DNA from: an uncultured Planctomycetales bacterium
GTDB lineage: Bacteria > Planctomycetota > Planctomycetia > Isosphaerales > Isosphaeraceae
NCBI GenBank assembly: GCA_903926465.1
Contig: CAIYJE010000177.1
Coordinates: 1 to 56,616, forward strand
Direction: 5' to 3'
DNA: 56,616 nt
The notes below the pieces were generated by a model that was given only the letters and a program-made list of their open reading frames with translations, made no database searches and was not told where the DNA came from. The position numbers and the translations under genes were made by a program. How positions within the stretch are numbered: position 1 is the first letter of the stretch; every line of letters begins with the position of its first letter. Below, piece by piece: positions 56,600 to 56,616 of the stretch.

Positions 56600-56616
56600 A
56601 TGAAGCGACACGCCCC
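56600..56616 (+). CDS. start of a gene cut by the window edge
   Basis: ATG 56600 is preceded by AAGGAAG at good spacing and encodes only MKRHA before the window ends. The basic start could be a signal peptide or ribosomal protein L34-like N-terminus, but nothing more can be said. It diverges from dciA. Confidence 0.4.

Overview
The window looks like chromosomal DNA of a high-GC planctomycete, probably from the Gemmataceae/Isosphaeraceae side of the phylum. The grounds are family content: a DUF1559 prepilin-like protein, a PVC-type membrane-bound dehydrogenase fused to a C-terminal haem domain, a DUF1501 Tat-type protein, a TIGR03067 protein, a neutral-ceramidase-like secreted protein, and dispersed intergenic repeats with the core CCTCGCTCACGCGTCGGGCT. 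I see no rRNA, tRNA or CRISPR array. Gene names come from motifs read by eye; no database search was possible.

Layout. 1-0.8 kb: a 180-bp tandem repeat at the window edge and an isolated promoter-like site. 0.8-3.9 kb: a HEAT-repeat protein, repeat-rich intergenic DNA, then an overlapping lipoprotein/DUF4230-like pair closed by a strong terminator. 4-10.4 kb: a surface-glycan-like cluster of a GT4 glycosyltransferase, TupA-like ATP-grasp, APH-like kinase, HprK-like P-loop protein, a putative DxD glycosyltransferase and a nucleotidyltransferase-like protein. 10.7-13.9 kb: a small-molecule tailoring cassette (shikimate-dehydrogenase-like, O-methyltransferase, GT1 glycosyltransferase), followed by a Tat-type aldo/keto reductase. 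15.6-19.2 kb: small conserved or hypothetical genes. 19.4-22.5 kb: a lower-GC arsenic operon arsR-(25-codon ORF)-arsC-arsD-arsA with no efflux pump gene. 22.5-25.6 kb: hypotheticals, including a SEC-C protein and a zinc-ribbon coiled-coil membrane protein. 25.6-30.2 kb: dispersed repeats, a ceramidase-like protein, a REP-flanked RAYT transposase and an alpha/beta hydrolase. 30.2-36.9 kb: the PVC cytochrome-type dehydrogenase, DUF1501, a cysteine desulfurase and a LOG-family protein. 37.2-46.5 kb: secreted and membrane proteins, a damaged DUF5615-like gene, a deiodinase-like EF-hand protein, a double AhpD-like protein, and a lipoprotein with a DUF1559 gene. 47.4-48.2 kb: hsp20 behind a full-consensus sigma-54 promoter with two upstream palindromes. 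48.2-52.2 kb: a SWIM-SNF2 helicase. 53.3-56.4 kb: gyrB and dciA, and the first codons of another gene at the right edge.

The most notable signals are the sigma-54 promoter with paired upstream sites in front of hsp20; the arsenic operon, with an apparently leaderless arsR, an operator over its start codon, a coupling mini-ORF and no pump; the RAYT gene whose stop codon, and that of its neighbour, lie inside REP copies; two families of dispersed intergenic repeats; and two adjacent clusters (HprK/TupA/nucleotidyltransferase and shikimate-DH/OMT/GT1) whose products are unknown.
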